Assembly: GCA_016649875.1 (NCBI GenBank)
Contig: JAENWW010000001.1
Location: 124,001 to 188,000, forward strand
From: Coriobacteriia bacterium
GTDB lineage: Bacteria; Actinomycetota; Coriobacteriia; WRKU01; JAENWW01
DNA length: 64,000 nucleotides
Direction of reading: 5' to 3'
The translations under genes were made by a program, and so were the position numbers. Position 1 is the stretch's first letter. Every line of letters starts with the position of its first letter. The notes under the pieces are model-generated. The model saw only the letters and a program-made list of their open reading frames with translations. It was not told where the DNA came from and ran no database searches. Positions 17,534 through 27,219 of the stretch are shown one piece after another.

Positions 17534-18883
17534 TCAGCGGCTCGCCCTCAAGCTGCCTCCACTTTGCTCGGCCTTCTTGGCCATCTTGATGAGGAGCTCT
17601 TCGTTGGTCTCCGATTGATTGAATCCTCGAATGAGTTGTTGCATGGCAAGCTCGGGGTCGACGTTATGGAAGATACGGCGAACGCCCCAGATGAACGGTG
17701 CCCACTGTTTATCGAGCAGGAGTTCTTCTTTGCGAGTTCCCGAAGCAACGACATTGATTGCCGGGAAAATACGCTTGTCCGCCAAGGAACGATCCAACAC
17801 GAGTTCCATGTTGCCGGTACCCTTGAACTCCTCGAATATGACGTCGTCCATTTTCGAACCGGTATCAACGAGAGCCGTCGCAAGGATGGTGAGAGAGCCG
17901 CCGAATTCGATGTTTCGAGCCGCACCAAAGAACTTTTTGGGCGGATAAAGCGCGCCTGAGTCGACGCCACCGGAAAGAATACGTCCCGATGCGGGTGTCG
18001 CCAAGTTATAGGCGCGTGCAAGGCGCGTGACGGAATCGAGCAGAATAACGACATCGGCGCCGGTTTCGACGAGGCGTTTCGCGCGCTCAATGACGAGCTC
18101 GGAGACTGCGATGTGATTTTCACTGGGCATGTCGAATGTCGAAGAAATGACTTCGCCGTGAACAGAACGCTCCATATCGGTGACTTCTTCGGGGCGTTCG
18201 TCGACGAGCAGACACATCAAATGCACTTCGGGATTATTCTCAGAAATCGATGCGGCGATATCTTTGAGGATGGTGGTTTTTCCGGCTTTCGGAGGAGATA
18301 CTATCAAACCTCGCTGTCCCTTACCGATGGGAGCCATCAAGTCGATGGTGCGGGCGGTGAATTCTTTTTGGCCGCGCTCCATCACAAGGTGCTCTTCGGG
18401 ATAAATCGGTGTGAGCGCAGAAAACTTAGGACGATCGCGCGCCTCTTCGGGTGATTGCCCGTTCACCGCATCGAGACGATGGAGCGCACCGTACTTTTCG
18501 GTTTCACGAGCCGGACGAACCTGGCCCTCGATAAAGTCTCCGCGACGAAGACGATTGCGTCTGATGGTCGACATCGATACATACACATCGTCGGGACCAG
18601 GGAGATAACCGCAGGTTCGCAAGAACCCGTATCCTTCGGGCAGGAGGTCGAGAACTCCCTTTACTTCGACAAACCCCTCGGATTTTACTTTCGCCTCGAG
18701 AACGGCATCGATGATTTCATCTTTCTTTTTGAGAGCTTTGACATCTATCTCGAGTTCGGCGGCCATTTCGCGGAGCTCGGCGACTTTGAGCTTGGTTAAC
18801 TCTTCGCGCGTCACCGAAGGCTTGACTTCGGCTTGTTGGGCTGTACGCGGACGCGTTTTCCGATTGCGGGGACGAGCACTCAT
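17534..18883 (-). CDS. rho: Transcription termination factor Rho
   Basis: Hexameric RNA-dependent ATPase that ends transcription. The 449-residue protein has a short basic N-terminus, a Rho_N helix bundle (KLKVAELREMAAELEI), the RNA-binding cold-shock domain (LDLLPEGYGFLRTCGYLPG, DDVYVS), the P-loop SPPKAGKTT (196-204), Walker B (LLVDERPEEVTDM) and the Q/R loop region (DSVTRLARAYN, SGGVDSGALYPPKKFFGAARN). It lacks the long Arg/Asp-rich insertion seen in many high-GC actinobacteria. Its start codon overlaps the transaldolase stop (ATGA), so both share a transcript. Confidence 0.97.
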   Translation of the reverse strand: MSARPRNRKTRPRTAQQAEVKPSVTREELTKLKVAELREMAAELEIDVKALKKKDEIIDAVLEAKVKSEGFVEVKGVLDLLPEGYGFLRTCGYLPGPDDVYVSMSTIRRNRLRRGDFIEGQVRPARETEKYGALHRLDAVNGQSPEEARDRPKFSALTPIYPEEHLVMERGQKEFTARTIDLMAPIGKGQRGLIVSPPKAGKTTILKDIAASISENNPEVHLMCLLVDERPEEVTDMERSVHGEVISSTFDMPSENHIAVSELVIERAKRLVETGADVVILLDSVTRLARAYNLATPASGRILSGGVDSGALYPPKKFFGAARNIEFGGSLTILATALVDTGSKMDDVIFEEFKGTGNMELVLDRSLADKRIFPAINVVASGTRKEELLLDKQWAPFIWGVRRIFHNVDPELAMQQLIRGFNQSETNEELLIKMAKKAEQSGGSLRASR

Positions 18884-19542
18884 GCGTTGACTACCTTCTC
18901 CCAGTCCTTGGCAAATGAAGCGAGCCCACGGTCGGTCAAAGGATGACTGGCCAGACCCTTGAGCACCTTGAAGGGCACCGTTGCGATATCTGCGCCCATC
19001 AACGCCGACTGGGTCACGTGGTTGGCCGAGCGAATCGAAGCGGCGATGATTTCAACCTCATGTCCGAAATCATAGTTACCGACTGCGGCGATGATATCTC
19101 CGAGTTGCGTCAGTCCGTCTTCACCGATGTCATCGAATCGTCCGACAAACGGAGAAATGTAAGCAGCTCCGGAACGAGCTGCCAAGATTGCTTGCGGAAC
19201 ACTGAAGCACAGTGTCATGTTCACCTTTATGTTCTCACCGGCAAGCGCTTTTGTTGCGGCAAGACCCTCGATTGTCGTCGGAACTTTGACGACGACGTTG
19301 GGAGCGATACGCGAAAGCTCACGGCCTTCGGCGATAATCTGATCTCGGGTCGAACCGACGGCTTCTGCCGAAACCGGCCCGTCGGTCAGCGCACAAATAC
19401 GCCCGATGTGCTTTTGAAAATCACCGAGTTTGCCACCGATACGTGAATACAGTGTCGGATTGGTGGTGACGCCGGCAACGACTCCCCAACTCGTCGCTTC
19501 CTCAATTTCTGCCAAATCAGCAGTGTCTAGGAAAAACTTCAC
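18880..19542 (-). CDS. tal: Transaldolase / fructose-6-phosphate aldolase (small type)
   Basis: 220 residues, the size of the short TalC/FSA class. It is a TIM-barrel aldolase using a Schiff-base lysine. Signatures are MKFFLDTADLAEIEEA, GVTTNPTL, VVVKVPTTIEGLAA with the catalytic lysine in VKVPTT, INVTL-like IKVNMTLCFS, and ISPFVGRFDDIG. It exchanges three-carbon units in the pentose phosphate pathway. Whether it acts as transaldolase or as fructose-6-phosphate aldolase cannot be told from sequence by eye. It is first in the transcript with rho. A GAAAGGAAC-like site precedes the start. Confidence 0.93.
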   Translation of the reverse strand: MKFFLDTADLAEIEEATSWGVVAGVTTNPTLYSRIGGKLGDFQKHIGRICALTDGPVSAEAVGSTRDQIIAEGRELSRIAPNVVVKVPTTIEGLAATKALAGENIKVNMTLCFSVPQAILAARSGAAYISPFVGRFDDIGEDGLTQLGDIIAAVGNYDFGHEVEIIAASIRSANHVTQSALMGADIATVPFKVLKGLASHPLTDRGLASFAKDWEKVVNA

Positions 19543-19591
19543 TTTTACTTTGTTCCTTTCTCTAAAAACACCCCCCTTTAGGGATGTTTAC

Positions 19592-19620
19592 TCTTAAAAA
19601 ATACGGAAAAATGCGCTCAA
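19592..19620 (-). promoter_or_regulatory. Candidate promoter of tal-rho
   Basis: On the minus strand, TTGAGC (19615-19620) and TTAAGA (19592-19597) are 17 nt apart, placing a start about 45 nt before the tal ATG. The -10 match is modest. The rest of the 220-bp gap up to thrB is AT-rich and shows nothing else I can name. Confidence 0.4.
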
Positions 19621-19762
19621 GACCGAAAATATCGCATACTTATGTCATTAAATGTGAATTTCTACGTGGGATTTTTTAGATTAGTTTCTCTCAAGAAAAT
19701 GAAAATGTTGCACACCTAATATACCACTGCAAACTACCGGATGCACAAAAAGATGGGGACGA

Positions 19763-20692
19763 CTACAAGCGAATGCTCCCGACACGTGAAAACTCGAGAG
19801 GCAACGGAGGTCTGCGTGTTCCGAGCTCTCGCACCTCGTCTGCGGCCGCGGCGGCCACCCGAACAGCCCGCTCGTAGGCCTCATCGTCGGTGTCGGCGGC
19901 GAGCAGTCCGATAATCGTCGGGCCGGAACCGGACAGCGCAACCCCGTCGCATCCGGCCTTCCGCACTATCGCTTGAATTTCCTCGATATCTCCGATGACT
20001 TGCGCACGATACGGCTGGTGCAAACGATCCCGCAAAGCATCACCGAGTAAATCAGGTTGACCGCTCACGATGGCTGCGGCCAAAAGGCCGGCGTGGGCGA
20101 CGTTGAACGCTGCATCCTTATGAGTCACATCGCGAGGAAGCAAGTCTCGTGATTCCGCCGTGGAAAGTTCTCCGTTTGCCGGGACTACGACCGCCGCCAA
20201 GCCACGTTGCGGCTCGAAGCGCGCATAGCAAGGCACACCTTCGCGAGAATAGCACACGGTAAAACCACCGAAAAGCGCCGAGGCGACGTTGTCGCTGTGA
20301 CCCTCCAGCTTCGTCGTGATTTGGAATATTTCTCCGTCGGACGGGGCCTGGAATCCTTCTTGGATGAGCAGCGCGCGCGCGAGGAGCGCCCCGCCCACGA
20401 TTGCCGTGCTCGAAGAACCGAGCCCGTTTCCGGTGGGAACGCGATTTTGACACCAAATATGGGCGCGCAGCTCGGGATGTCCGGCGATTTCAAGCACCGT
20501 CGCCATGGCCACGGCAACTTGGTTGTCCCCTCCAGTCGAAAGGTAACCTTCACCTTCACCTTCGACTTCGACAAGCCAATCCGCGGCGAGTTCGGCCTCG
20601 AACTTATTGTAAAGTTTGAGCGCGATGCCGAAGCTGTCGAAGCCGGGTCCAAGGTTTGCCGAGGTGGCGGGAATGCTGAAACCGACGCACAT
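19763..20692 (-). CDS. thrB: Homoserine kinase
   Basis: Phosphorylates homoserine on the way to threonine. 309 residues of the GHMP kinase family. It has SIPATSANLGPGFDSFG at the N-terminus, the ATP loop VPTGNGLGSSSTAIVGGALLA, GHSDNVASALFGGF, and the C-terminal glycine motif GVALSGSGPTIIGLL. It is the last gene of argS-lysA-hom-thrB, 9 bp after hom. This groups threonine and lysine branch enzymes of the aspartate family. It is of normal length with no oddities. Confidence 0.96.
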   Translation of the reverse strand: MCVGFSIPATSANLGPGFDSFGIALKLYNKFEAELAADWLVEVEGEGEGYLSTGGDNQVAVAMATVLEIAGHPELRAHIWCQNRVPTGNGLGSSSTAIVGGALLARALLIQEGFQAPSDGEIFQITTKLEGHSDNVASALFGGFTVCYSREGVPCYARFEPQRGLAAVVVPANGELSTAESRDLLPRDVTHKDAAFNVAHAGLLAAAIVSGQPDLLGDALRDRLHQPYRAQVIGDIEEIQAIVRKAGCDGVALSGSGPTIIGLLAADTDDEAYERAVRVAAAAADEVRELGTRRPPLPLEFSRVGSIRL

Positions 20693-20701
20693 ATGCGCTC
20701 C

Positions 20702-21988
20702 TTAAATATCTTCTACGCGGATGAGTGCGGCGATTTCAATGACGGAATCGAGCGCACGGATTTCTTCGAATGCCGCACGAATCGAAGCCTCGCCCGCTTT
20801 ATGCGTCACATACACGAGTTCGGCCAAGTCAGCCTCGCCCGGAGCACGTTGAATCAGCGACTCGACGGAAACGCCGTGCTTTGCGAATGTCGCTGCGGTC
20901 GCAGCCAATACGCCCGGCTTGTCGTGGACGACCATGCGAACATAATAGCGATCTTGGAGTTCGTCGATCGGACGAATGCGGAGGTTGTCGACGCACGTGC
21001 AGCCTATGACGCTGTTTCCGGCGTCGATTGCACGGGCCGCCTCGATGACATCTCCCATGACCGCGCTTGCGGCAGCTCCGGCTCCCGCTCCCTCGCCGAA
21101 AAACATCGTCTCTCCGACAAAATCACCGACAACGTAAATGGCATTGAATACGCCGTTGACCGAAGCCAACGGATGTCCCGAGGGAATCATCGTGGGATGG
21201 ACGCGTATGTCGATGCCTTCATCGGTACGACGCGCGATGGCGAGCAATTTGACGGTGTAGCCGATTTCTTTGGCGTAGTCGATGTCGCTGGGCGCCAATG
21301 AACGAATGCCCTCAGTGTAAACCTGGTCGATGGTCACGCGAGAATTGAAGGCGATGGAGGCGAGGATGGCGATTTTCGCCGCCGCGTCAAACCCGTCGAC
21401 GTCAGCGGTTGGGTCCGCCTCGGCAAAACCTTTCTCCTGCGCTTCCTTCAATGCGGTGTCGTAATCGAGACCGTTTTCGGTCATGCGGGTGAGCATGTAG
21501 TTCGTCGTACCGTTGACGATACCCATGACGCTTGAAATCTCATTTGAGATAAGGGAGTGCTTCAACGGCTCGATGATGGGAATGCCACCGCCGACGCTCG
21601 CCTCGAAACGGATGTCGAGACCCTTGGCCTCGGCAAGCCCCAAAACTTCTTGCCCCGCCGACGCCATGAGCGCTTTGTTGGCCGTCACGACGACATTGCC
21701 CGCCTCAAGCGCGGCGATGACGATGTCGTGAGCCACACCGGTTCCGCCGATGAGCTCGATGACGATATCGAGATTCGGGTCGGTGGCAACGGCGAACGCG
21801 TCCGTCGTGCAGATTGCAGGATCGAGTCCGAGTTGCTCGAAGCGAGCGGTGTTTCTATCGGCGGCGGCGGCCAGCGCGATATCGACTCCGGCACGTCGCT
21901 TGAAGTCTTCACGATGATTCTTGAAGATTTCGACGACGCCACCTCCGACGGTGCCCAGACCTATGAGTCCGACTTTGATTGTACGCAT
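20702..21988 (-). CDS. hom: Homoserine dehydrogenase with C-terminal ACT domain
   Basis: Reduces aspartate semialdehyde to homoserine. 428 residues. The Rossmann start is VGLIGLGTVGGGVVEIF. Catalytic and substrate segments are VVTANKALMA, FEASVGGGIPIIEPLKHSL, GIVNGTTNYMLTRM, and AEADPTADVDGFDAAAKIAILA. The last 80 residues (YYVRMVVHDKPGVLAATAATF) form an ACT domain, which in relatives mediates threonine feedback. It lies 12 bp after lysA and 9 bp before thrB on the minus strand. Confidence 0.97.
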   Translation of the reverse strand: MRTIKVGLIGLGTVGGGVVEIFKNHREDFKRRAGVDIALAAAADRNTARFEQLGLDPAICTTDAFAVATDPNLDIVIELIGGTGVAHDIVIAALEAGNVVVTANKALMASAGQEVLGLAEAKGLDIRFEASVGGGIPIIEPLKHSLISNEISSVMGIVNGTTNYMLTRMTENGLDYDTALKEAQEKGFAEADPTADVDGFDAAAKIAILASIAFNSRVTIDQVYTEGIRSLAPSDIDYAKEIGYTVKLLAIARRTDEGIDIRVHPTMIPSGHPLASVNGVFNAIYVVGDFVGETMFFGEGAGAGAAASAVMGDVIEAARAIDAGNSVIGCTCVDNLRIRPIDELQDRYYVRMVVHDKPGVLAATAATFAKHGVSVESLIQRAPGEADLAELVYVTHKAGEASIRAAFEEIRALDSVIEIAALIRVEDI

Positions 21989-22000
21989 GGGTTTACTCCT

Positions 22001-23362
22001 CTATTCCACTTCGCAACGCATGAGATCGTCATAGGTTTCTCGCCTGACGACCCACCGCCACGTACCGTTATCGACAAAAATGACTCCCGGGCGCACTTGC
22101 TTGTTGTAATTGTTCGACATCGACTGACAATATGCCCCGGTAGCAGCCACGCAGAGGATATCCCCCACCTCAGTCTCTTGAATCGGACCGTCGGTGACGA
22201 CGATGTCTCCGCTTTCACAATGCTTCCCGGCGACCGTACCGACCATTGTACGCGGTTGATCGGCCTTATTGGCTATGAGTGCTTCATAATGCGCATCGTA
22301 AAGTGACGTACGGATGTTATCGGTCATTCCCCCGTCGACGGCGATATATGTTCGAATACCCGGAATCTTTTTGATCGTACCGACCGTATACAGTGTCACT
22401 CCTGCGTTGGCCACAATCGAGCGTCCCGGCTCGACGGCCATGCGCGGAACCGTGAGTCCGTAGCGCTCGCACTCTTCCTTGATGCCGTCGATGACCACTT
22501 TGCCGTAGTCTTGAATGGTGGAAGGCTCGTCGGGCACACCGTAGGCGACTCCGAGTCCGCCACCGGTATCAAGCACGCGGACCTCGACGCCCGTTTCCTC
22601 TTTGATGGAGGCAATGAACTTGACGATGACATCGATTGCCGCACGAAAACTCCGCAGGGCGAAAATTTGGCTTCCGATGTGGATGTGCACACCTTTGAAA
22701 TCTATCCCGGGTGCCGCAATGGCTTTCTTGATGGCGTGCATCGCAAGCCCTTGGTTGAGGCCGAAACCGAACTTGGAGTCTTCTGCACCGGTTTTAATGA
22801 AATCGTGCGTATCGGCTTCGACACCGGGCGTCACACGAACCAAGGCGCCTTGCACCTTTCCCAGTTCGGTCGCGATGCGAGAAATACGCTCTATCTCCTC
22901 GAAGCTGTCGATCACGATTTGACCGACTCCGGCTGAAATCGCCTCACGCAGTTCGACTTCCGTCTTATTGTTGCCGTGAGCATAGACGCGCTCCATCGGT
23001 AGGCCGGCTCGAATGGCATAGGCCAACTCGCCACCACTCGATACGTCGAGGCAACATCCCTCTTGATTGACGATGTCGACCATGGCAAGCGACATGAACG
23101 CTTTTCCGGCATACACGACATCGACGGCATCCCAATGAAAATGCGTCCATTTGACATAGTCTCGCAGTTGTCGACGTATATGGTTTTCGTCCATGACGTA
23201 GAGGGCGGTTCCCGCCTCACGGGCGAGCTTTACCATATCGACTCCTCCGATATGGAGGTTCCCGTCGATGAACTCGGTCGAATACGGCAAAATGGCGGCC
23301 AAGTCACGACCGGTTTTATAGTCCGCCTCGCGACGAACATCAAGAGCTGAAGAATGTCCCAC
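22001..23362 (-). CDS. lysA: Diaminopimelate decarboxylase
   Basis: Makes L-lysine from meso-diaminopimelate using pyridoxal phosphate. 453 residues of the alanine-racemase-fold group IV decarboxylases. The PLP lysine is in DVVYAGKAFMSLAM, and HGNNKTEVELREA, GVHIHIGSQI, VLDTGGGLGVAY, VEPGRSIVANAG and GKHCESGDIV follow as in the family. The ATG is 3 bp after the argS stop, so translation is probably coupled. Confidence 0.96.
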   Translation of the reverse strand: MGHSSALDVRREADYKTGRDLAAILPYSTEFIDGNLHIGGVDMVKLAREAGTALYVMDENHIRRQLRDYVKWTHFHWDAVDVVYAGKAFMSLAMVDIVNQEGCCLDVSSGGELAYAIRAGLPMERVYAHGNNKTEVELREAISAGVGQIVIDSFEEIERISRIATELGKVQGALVRVTPGVEADTHDFIKTGAEDSKFGFGLNQGLAMHAIKKAIAAPGIDFKGVHIHIGSQIFALRSFRAAIDVIVKFIASIKEETGVEVRVLDTGGGLGVAYGVPDEPSTIQDYGKVVIDGIKEECERYGLTVPRMAVEPGRSIVANAGVTLYTVGTIKKIPGIRTYIAVDGGMTDNIRTSLYDAHYEALIANKADQPRTMVGTVAGKHCESGDIVVTDGPIQETEVGDILCVAATGAYCQSMSNNYNKQVRPGVIFVDNGTWRWVVRRETYDDLMRCEVE

Positions 23363-23365
23363 AGC

Positions 23366-25060
23366 TTACATCCTTTCCGGGGCCTGGATACCGAGAAGTG
23401 AAAAGACGTTGCGGAGCGTACGGCGCGTGGCATCCACCAAGAACAAGCGCGCGTCGGCAATGGACGTATCATCGTGCATCACGCGACACTGCGAATAGAA
23501 ATGGTGGAATGTGGCCGCGAGATCTTCCGCATAACGGGTGAGCTTACTCGGTGCGAGTTGTGCAGAGGCCGCCTCGACGACTTCGGGAAACTCGGTGAGT
23601 TTGCGAATGAGGTCGAGCTCAGCTGCCTCGGTGATGAACGACAGGTCGGTATCGGGCGCGATTTTTTGTGAGAGAACATCGACGGCCGCATCGCCGGGAG
23701 CGTTAAACGCCTTGCGGATTATAGAGCAAATACGTGCGTGCGCGTATTGAACGTAATATATCGGGTTGTCGCTTGACTGCTCGCGCGCCAAATCGATATC
23801 GAAATCGACCTGCTGGTCGGTGGAGCGGCGTAAAAACCAATAGCGGGAGGCATCGGCGCCGGTTTCCTCGACGAGTTCCTCGAACGTGACCATTTCGCCG
23901 GTACGTTTCGACATGCGCACAAGCTTGCCCGAACGGAACAAATTGACGAGCTGACCGATGACGACATCGAGCTTTCCCTCATGTCCGAGAGCTGCACAAG
24001 CTCCCTTCATGCGTGCGACATACCCGTGATGATCGGCACCCCATATATCTATGACGCGGTCGAAGCCGCGGTCGAATTTATTTTGATGGTAGGCGATGTC
24101 CGCGGCGAAATACGTATAATCCCCGTCGGCCTTGACCAGTACGCGGTCTTTATCATCTTTGAAATCGGTCGAGCGAAACCAAAGCGCTCCATCCTTTTCA
24201 TAGATGAAGCCGGCCGCGGTCAACGCGGCGATGGCCTTCTCGATCGCAGTGGCGCCGTCGGCCTGTTTTGCGCGCAGCGTGCGCTCGCTGAACCACACAT
24301 CGAAATCCACGCCGAAATCGTGAAGCACCTTTTGCAGGTGAGCGAGAACCTGTTTGTAAGCGAGTTCCTTGAAGTGATGTTGACGCTCTTGCGGGGTCGC
24401 CTCAGCCCACGAGGCGCCCTCTTCATTAAAAATTTCTTGCGCGATGTCTTTGATGTAAGCGCCTTGATAGCCCTCTTCGGGAAACTCGACCTCGATGCCG
24501 CAAAGTTCGAGATAGCGTGCTGAAACGGACCGGCCGAACGTATCCATCTGGACACCGGCATCATTGATATAAAACTCTCGCTGAACTTCATGTCCGGTAA
24601 AAGACAAGACACGAGCCATGGAATCGCCGAGCGCCGCCCACCGACCGTGCCCTACGTGCATGGGCCCCACCGGGTTTGCGGAAACGAACTCGACTTGGAC
24701 TTTTTGTCCTCGACCGTTTTGAGACGAACCATAGGCCGTGTCAGCGAGACGAATCGCTTTGAGTTGCTTAGCAAGCGCAGCCTGTGAGAGATGCACGTTG
24801 ATGAAACCGGGACCGGCGATGTCTACACTTTCGATATCGTCCGTGTCGGTCAGGTGCGCGGCGATGATTTCTGCAACGGCGCGCGGTGTCATGTTCGCTT
24901 CTTTCGCACAACGCAGGGCAACCATCGTCGCCCAGTCGCCGTGGGACACATCGCGCGGACGCTCGATTGCCGGGTCCGGAACGGAGCCGAGTGTGAGTTC
25001 GCCTTTATCGATTGCGGCTGTCAATGCATCATAGACAAGCCCGGAAACAGTGCTTTTCAC
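23366..25060 (-). CDS. argS: Arginyl-tRNA synthetase
   Basis: Charges tRNA-Arg. About 564 residues, class I. The N-terminal Add-1 domain precedes the HIGH-type motif SANPVGPMHVGHGR. The KMSKS-like loop reads VRMSKRTGEMVTF, and the C-terminal DALR anticodon-binding domain ends LRNVFSLLGIQAPERM. I place the start at the GTG at 25058-25060, preceded by AAAGG at 7 nt. An ATG at 25073-25075 and another at 25121-25123 are in frame but have weaker sites. It heads the aspartate-family operon with lysA, hom and thrB. Confidence 0.94.
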   Translation of the reverse strand: MKSTVSGLVYDALTAAIDKGELTLGSVPDPAIERPRDVSHGDWATMVALRCAKEANMTPRAVAEIIAAHLTDTDDIESVDIAGPGFINVHLSQAALAKQLKAIRLADTAYGSSQNGRGQKVQVEFVSANPVGPMHVGHGRWAALGDSMARVLSFTGHEVQREFYINDAGVQMDTFGRSVSARYLELCGIEVEFPEEGYQGAYIKDIAQEIFNEEGASWAEATPQERQHHFKELAYKQVLAHLQKVLHDFGVDFDVWFSERTLRAKQADGATAIEKAIAALTAAGFIYEKDGALWFRSTDFKDDKDRVLVKADGDYTYFAADIAYHQNKFDRGFDRVIDIWGADHHGYVARMKGACAALGHEGKLDVVIGQLVNLFRSGKLVRMSKRTGEMVTFEELVEETGADASRYWFLRRSTDQQVDFDIDLAREQSSDNPIYYVQYAHARICSIIRKAFNAPGDAAVDVLSQKIAPDTDLSFITEAAELDLIRKLTEFPEVVEAASAQLAPSKLTRYAEDLAATFHHFYSQCRVMHDDTSIADARLFLVDATRRTLRNVFSLLGIQAPERM

Positions 25061-25160
25061 GAAGTAGCCTTTCATTTGTGTACTCTTTGAATACCTTTTA
25101 GGATACCGAATATTGAACGGCAATTAAACAGCAATACCGATAAAGGGAGCCCATTTTAAG

Positions 25161-25628
25161 CTATTTGTGGTATGGTTCGCCTCTGTTAATTCGAAATGCA
25201 CGGTAAACCTGTTCGACGAGCACCACGCGTGCGAGATTGTGTGGGAGCGTAATGGCACCGAATGACACACTCTCTTGTACCGCCGATCGTACCGCCGAAC
25301 AAACACCGAGCGACCCGCCGACGATAAACGTCACAGAAGATGTCCCGTGCAATCCGAGCTCCGCGATTCTCTCGGCCAAACCGGGGCTCGACAAAAGTTT
25401 GCCTTCGATAGCGAGTAACACCACATGCGAGCCTGAGGGAATCGCTCTTATGATATCCGCACCTTCTTGCTCCAGCACACGATCATCGGACAGCTTATCG
25501 GAATCTCGATCGGCGATCTCGATGATACGGACATCGGCATAGGACTGCAGACGTTTCATGTACTCGGCGACGGCCTCACGCCAAAAACGTTCTTTCAGCT
25601 TGCCGACCGCGATGATGGTGATCTTCAT
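25161..25628 (-). CDS. rlmH: 23S rRNA pseudouridine-1915 N3-methyltransferase
   Basis: 155 residues, the SPOUT-class RlmH family (formerly YbeA). It has MKITIIAVGKLKERFW at the start, a VTFIVGGSLG knot segment, and LPHNLARVVLVEQVYRAFRINRGEPYHK at the end (shown to illustrate the family's conserved H-L-A-R...E-Q-Y-R-A and PYHK elements). It methylates m3-pseudouridine in helix 69. It lies between argS and the nuo terminator. Confidence 0.95.
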   Translation of the reverse strand: MKITIIAVGKLKERFWREAVAEYMKRLQSYADVRIIEIADRDSDKLSDDRVLEQEGADIIRAIPSGSHVVLLAIEGKLLSSPGLAERIAELGLHGTSSVTFIVGGSLGVCSAVRSAVQESVSFGAITLPHNLARVVLVEQVYRAFRINRGEPYHK

Positions 25629-25683
25629 GTCGTTCCCGTCTCAGTAGCCGGTTTTTCGTTTTCCTCCTTCATCAGAATAACAA

Positions 25684-25710
25684 ACGCCGCCCGAAAAACT
25701 CGAGCGGCGT
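25684..25710 (-). terminator. Terminator downstream of the nuo operon
   Basis: A 7-bp GC stem ACGCCGC / GCGGCGT (25684-25690 and 25704-25710) with a further CGA/TCG inner pairing is followed on the minus strand by TTTGTTATT. It sits between nuoN and rlmH. Confidence 0.65.
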
Positions 25711-25751
25711 CATTAAAAACAGCTACCGAAGTCATTGTCACACGCGTTCGA

Positions 25752-27215
25752 TTACCACGAAGGACTGTTCAAAACCGCCATGAGCAGTCCCGACAGGGGA
25801 CCAAACACCACCGTCAGCACCACACACGTGGCTATCGCAACACTCGCAAAGACCGTGGAGGCGCCCGACTGCCCGGCGACTGCCGATTTCTCGGCCGTAC
25901 CCGTGCCGACATCGAACGCAGACTCGCCTTCGATCGTCACGTTGATATCGCTTGCCGTCTCCTCATCGAAGAATGCGGCTTTGACGAAGCGCAGATAGTA
26001 AAATGCCGAGACCACGGAGGCGATCGTCGCTATGATGACAAGCCACACGTGGCCGCCGCGCACGGTTGCGGTAAACATATAAAACTTGCCGAAGAACCCG
26101 GCCATCGGGGGTACACCGATGAGAGAGAGCGCGAAAATCGCAAGCCCCCACGCCGCCGCCGGCCGCCGCTTCGAAAGTCCGGCGAGATCTGAAATCTTTC
26201 CGCCTTCACTTGCCGTGACGAGCAAGATACCCATTGTGGCGGTGGCATAAAAGAGCGCATAGAGCACAATCGAAGTGACCGAAGAATCCGACATACTCAC
26301 AAGTGGAATGAGCATGTAGCCGGCGTTCACCACGCCGGAATATGCCATGACGCGACGGGTGTCTTTCTGAGTAAGCGCCGCGAATGAACCTAAAATCATC
26401 GATGCGACTGCGGCGATAGCCAGCACGGTGCCAAGCGAAGATGTCGCCGCGGTTTTTGCCGAAAAGGTATTGATGACGGCGACCAAACGAACCGCCAAAA
26501 CGATACCGGCGATTTTCGGCACGCTTGCGACGAAAGCGACTATCCAGGACTCGGCACCTTCATAGGCATCGGGCGCCCAGTAGTGAAACGGCGCAGCCGA
26601 GAGTTTGGCGAAAATACCGACGAACAGTAAAAGCACGCCGACGAGACCGATCGTTCCGGCCTTCGCCAGATTGAAACCGGAAAAACTCGAAGTACCCATG
26701 ATGCCGTAAAGAAAGGTTACGCCGTATATCATCACGAGAGACGAAAGAACCGAGAGCAAGAAATACTTTATCGCTCCTTCAAGTCCGTTGAGATGATCCT
26801 TGCGATAGCCTATCAAAACATAAGCAGGCATAGTTGCGAGTTCGATGGCAAGTACCATGACGACCAAGTCGAATGCTCCGACCATCAGACAACTGCCCAT
26901 CGCCGAGAGCATCCCGAGCGCCGTCGCCTCGCGAACACGCCCTGTTGCACGGCTCGCAACCCAGAACAACCACAGTGCGGTAAGCAGGCAGATGCCCATG
27001 CTCGCCACGCGGGAATCATACGTGAACCAAATTTTCATTCCGAAGACTTTCTGCCCGGCACTACTCCACAGGAACAACGCACCTGCGGCAAGCGTCAGTA
27101 TTCCACCGACCAGCGCCGCCCCCCTATCACCTCCGGGAAGCTTCTCTGCAAACAAAGCCCACGCAACTCCGACGAGAAGCAATGCATAGGGCAGAAATGT
27201 CATATATCCCGTCAT
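25752..27215 (-). CDS. nuoN: Complex I subunit N
   Basis: Antiporter-like membrane subunit of respiratory complex I, about 487 residues with some 14 helices. Family features include the conserved glutamate in VVMVLAIELATMPAYVLIGYRK, the lysine-containing GIFAKLSAAPFHYWAPDAYEGAES, RVMAYSGVVNAGYMLIP and GVPPMAGFFGKFYMF. Before the last helix there is a soluble insertion of about 40 residues (DEETASDINVTIEGESAFDV onward) not usual in NuoN. The ATG at 27213-27215 is used; a TTG at 27228-27230 inside nuoM is possible. It is the last gene of the nuo operon. Confidence 0.95.
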   Translation of the reverse strand: MTGYMTFLPYALLLVGVAWALFAEKLPGGDRGAALVGGILTLAAGALFLWSSAGQKVFGMKIWFTYDSRVASMGICLLTALWLFWVASRATGRVREATALGMLSAMGSCLMVGAFDLVVMVLAIELATMPAYVLIGYRKDHLNGLEGAIKYFLLSVLSSLVMIYGVTFLYGIMGTSSFSGFNLAKAGTIGLVGVLLLFVGIFAKLSAAPFHYWAPDAYEGAESWIVAFVASVPKIAGIVLAVRLVAVINTFSAKTAATSSLGTVLAIAAVASMILGSFAALTQKDTRRVMAYSGVVNAGYMLIPLVSMSDSSVTSIVLYALFYATATMGILLVTASEGGKISDLAGLSKRRPAAAWGLAIFALSLIGVPPMAGFFGKFYMFTATVRGGHVWLVIIATIASVVSAFYYLRFVKAAFFDEETASDINVTIEGESAFDVGTGTAEKSAVAGQSGASTVFASVAIATCVVLTVVFGPLSGLLMAVLNSPSW

Positions 27216-27219
27216 CGGA

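Noticed and set aside
20207-21301. 364-codon plus-strand open frame
   Set aside because: Antisense to thrB and hom, both intact and conserved.
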